NCBI GenBank assembly: GCA_021780975.1
Contig: JAJXXS010000151.1
Coordinates: 1-5,550 of the forward strand
DNA from: Pseudomonadota bacterium
Lineage (GTDB): Bacteria > Pseudomonadota > Gammaproteobacteria > Burkholderiales > Thiobacillaceae
Reading direction: 5' to 3'
Length of the DNA: 5,550 nucleotides
The notes under the pieces: generated by a model
Database searches by the model: none
Seen by the model: only the letters and a program-made list of their open reading frames with translations
What the model was told of the DNA's origin: nothing
Shown here: positions 5,367-5,550 of the stretch, piece after piece
Position numbering within the stretch: the stretch's first letter is position 1
How the letters are laid out: each line of letters starts with the position of its first letter
Made by a program: the position numbers and the translations under genes

Positions 5367-5550
5367 ATGGATTTGTTTGAGCCAATTCTGGCGGCGCTGC
5401 GCGAGCCCGAGCCGGCGCGCAAGGCGGCCCAGGCAGGGGCGCTGCACCAGGCCTGGTGCAGCGGTGAGCTCGCTGCGCAGGACGGCGGCGCGCCCGAGTC
5501 CTTGCCCACGCCGGGCCGGCCCGAGCGCCCGCTGCTGGTGGCGCCGCAGG
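5367..5550 (+). CDS. DUF455 (ferritin-like) family protein, N-terminal fragment
   Basis: An open frame runs off the right edge; 61 complete codons are visible. It begins MDLFEPILAALREPEPARKA, continues through ALHQAWCSGELAAQ and ends GRPERPLLVAPQ. This is the usual opening of DUF455/COG2833 proteins: a short helical lead with 'LREPDP..K', then 'AW..G.L', then 'PGRP.RP.LV.P'. The family is predicted to adopt a ferritin-like four-helix fold with a di-metal site; the metal ligands would lie beyond the window. ATG 5367 is chosen for its family-like N-terminus. An in-frame ATG at 5328 and GTG at 5334 give a longer alternative (MIVSGAGSRILTA...), and none has a convincing SD. The frame is the same as that of the preceding small gene, separated by its TAG at 5316-5318. 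GC content is high again (about 80% in 5401-5460), unlike the gene just upstream. Confidence 0.7.
   Translation, partial: MDLFEPILAALREPEPARKAAQAGALHQAWCSGELAAQDGGAPESLPTPGRPERPLLVAPQ
5440..5463. repeat. Perfect 24-bp palindrome
   Basis: Half-site CGCTGCACCAGG (5440-5451) is followed without a spacer by its exact reverse complement (5452-5463). Symmetry breaks at 5439/5464 (G and G). It lies inside the DUF455-like coding region, over the codons for ALHQAWCS. It could form a cruciform in DNA, but with no loop it would lose central pairs in an RNA hairpin. It may be a protein-binding site or a coincidence of GC-rich codons. Confidence 0.6.

Noticed and set aside
1..5550. Defence system, prophage, insertion sequence, CRISPR array or tRNA
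   Set aside because: No transposase, integrase, nuclease-toxin, repeat-spacer pattern or cloverleaf was seen; most of the window is a standard housekeeping operon.

Overview
The window is a GC-rich proteobacterial chromosome segment, best read as beta- or gammaproteobacterial. The gene order (end of a DUF4845-type gene, rnc, era, recO, pdxJ) is the classic lepB/rnc housekeeping cluster of those classes, and RNase III, Era and PdxJ align residue for residue with the E. coli enzymes at their active sites. I cannot name a genus from this much sequence.

Region 1 (1-3184) is a tightly packed plus-strand operon. The DUF4845 tail overlaps rnc by 8 nt, rnc overlaps era by 4 nt (ATGA), and recO overlaps pdxJ by 4 nt (ATGA). 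The only real gap is the 76 nt between era and recO, which carries a fair sigma70-like promoter (CTGACA, 17 nt, CACAAT) and a small hairpin-forming leader, so recO-pdxJ may have its own transcription start. The products serve double-stranded RNA processing, 30S ribosome maturation, RecFOR recombination repair and pyridoxal 5'-phosphate synthesis.

Region 2 (3187-4557) holds a ClC-family chloride channel/antiporter, starting 2 nt after pdxJ. In many relatives acpS (holo-ACP synthase) sits here, so the position is a lineage-specific replacement or insertion. The ClC protein keeps its selectivity and gating motifs, including the external and internal glutamates associated with Cl-/H+ exchange.

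Region 3 (4514-5318) is less ordinary. A minus-strand gene with a DUF6231-like C-terminus converges on the ClC gene with a 44-nt 3' overlap. It diverges from a small plus-strand gene for a two-helix membrane protein with a C-terminal zinc ribbon. The possible start codons of the divergent pair lie in the same GCATGC palindrome. The small gene is markedly lower in GC (about 53% by hand count over 4981-5280) than its neighbours (about 68-80% in lines counted), which suggests a separate origin.

Region 4 (5328/5367-5550) is the 5' end of a DUF455 (COG2833, ferritin-like) gene that runs off the window. It contains a perfect 24-bp palindrome inside the coding sequence. I found no tRNA, rRNA, CRISPR array, insertion sequence or strong intrinsic terminator, and no convincing novel multi-gene system. 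The poorly characterised trio in 4514-5550 is the part most worth following up.
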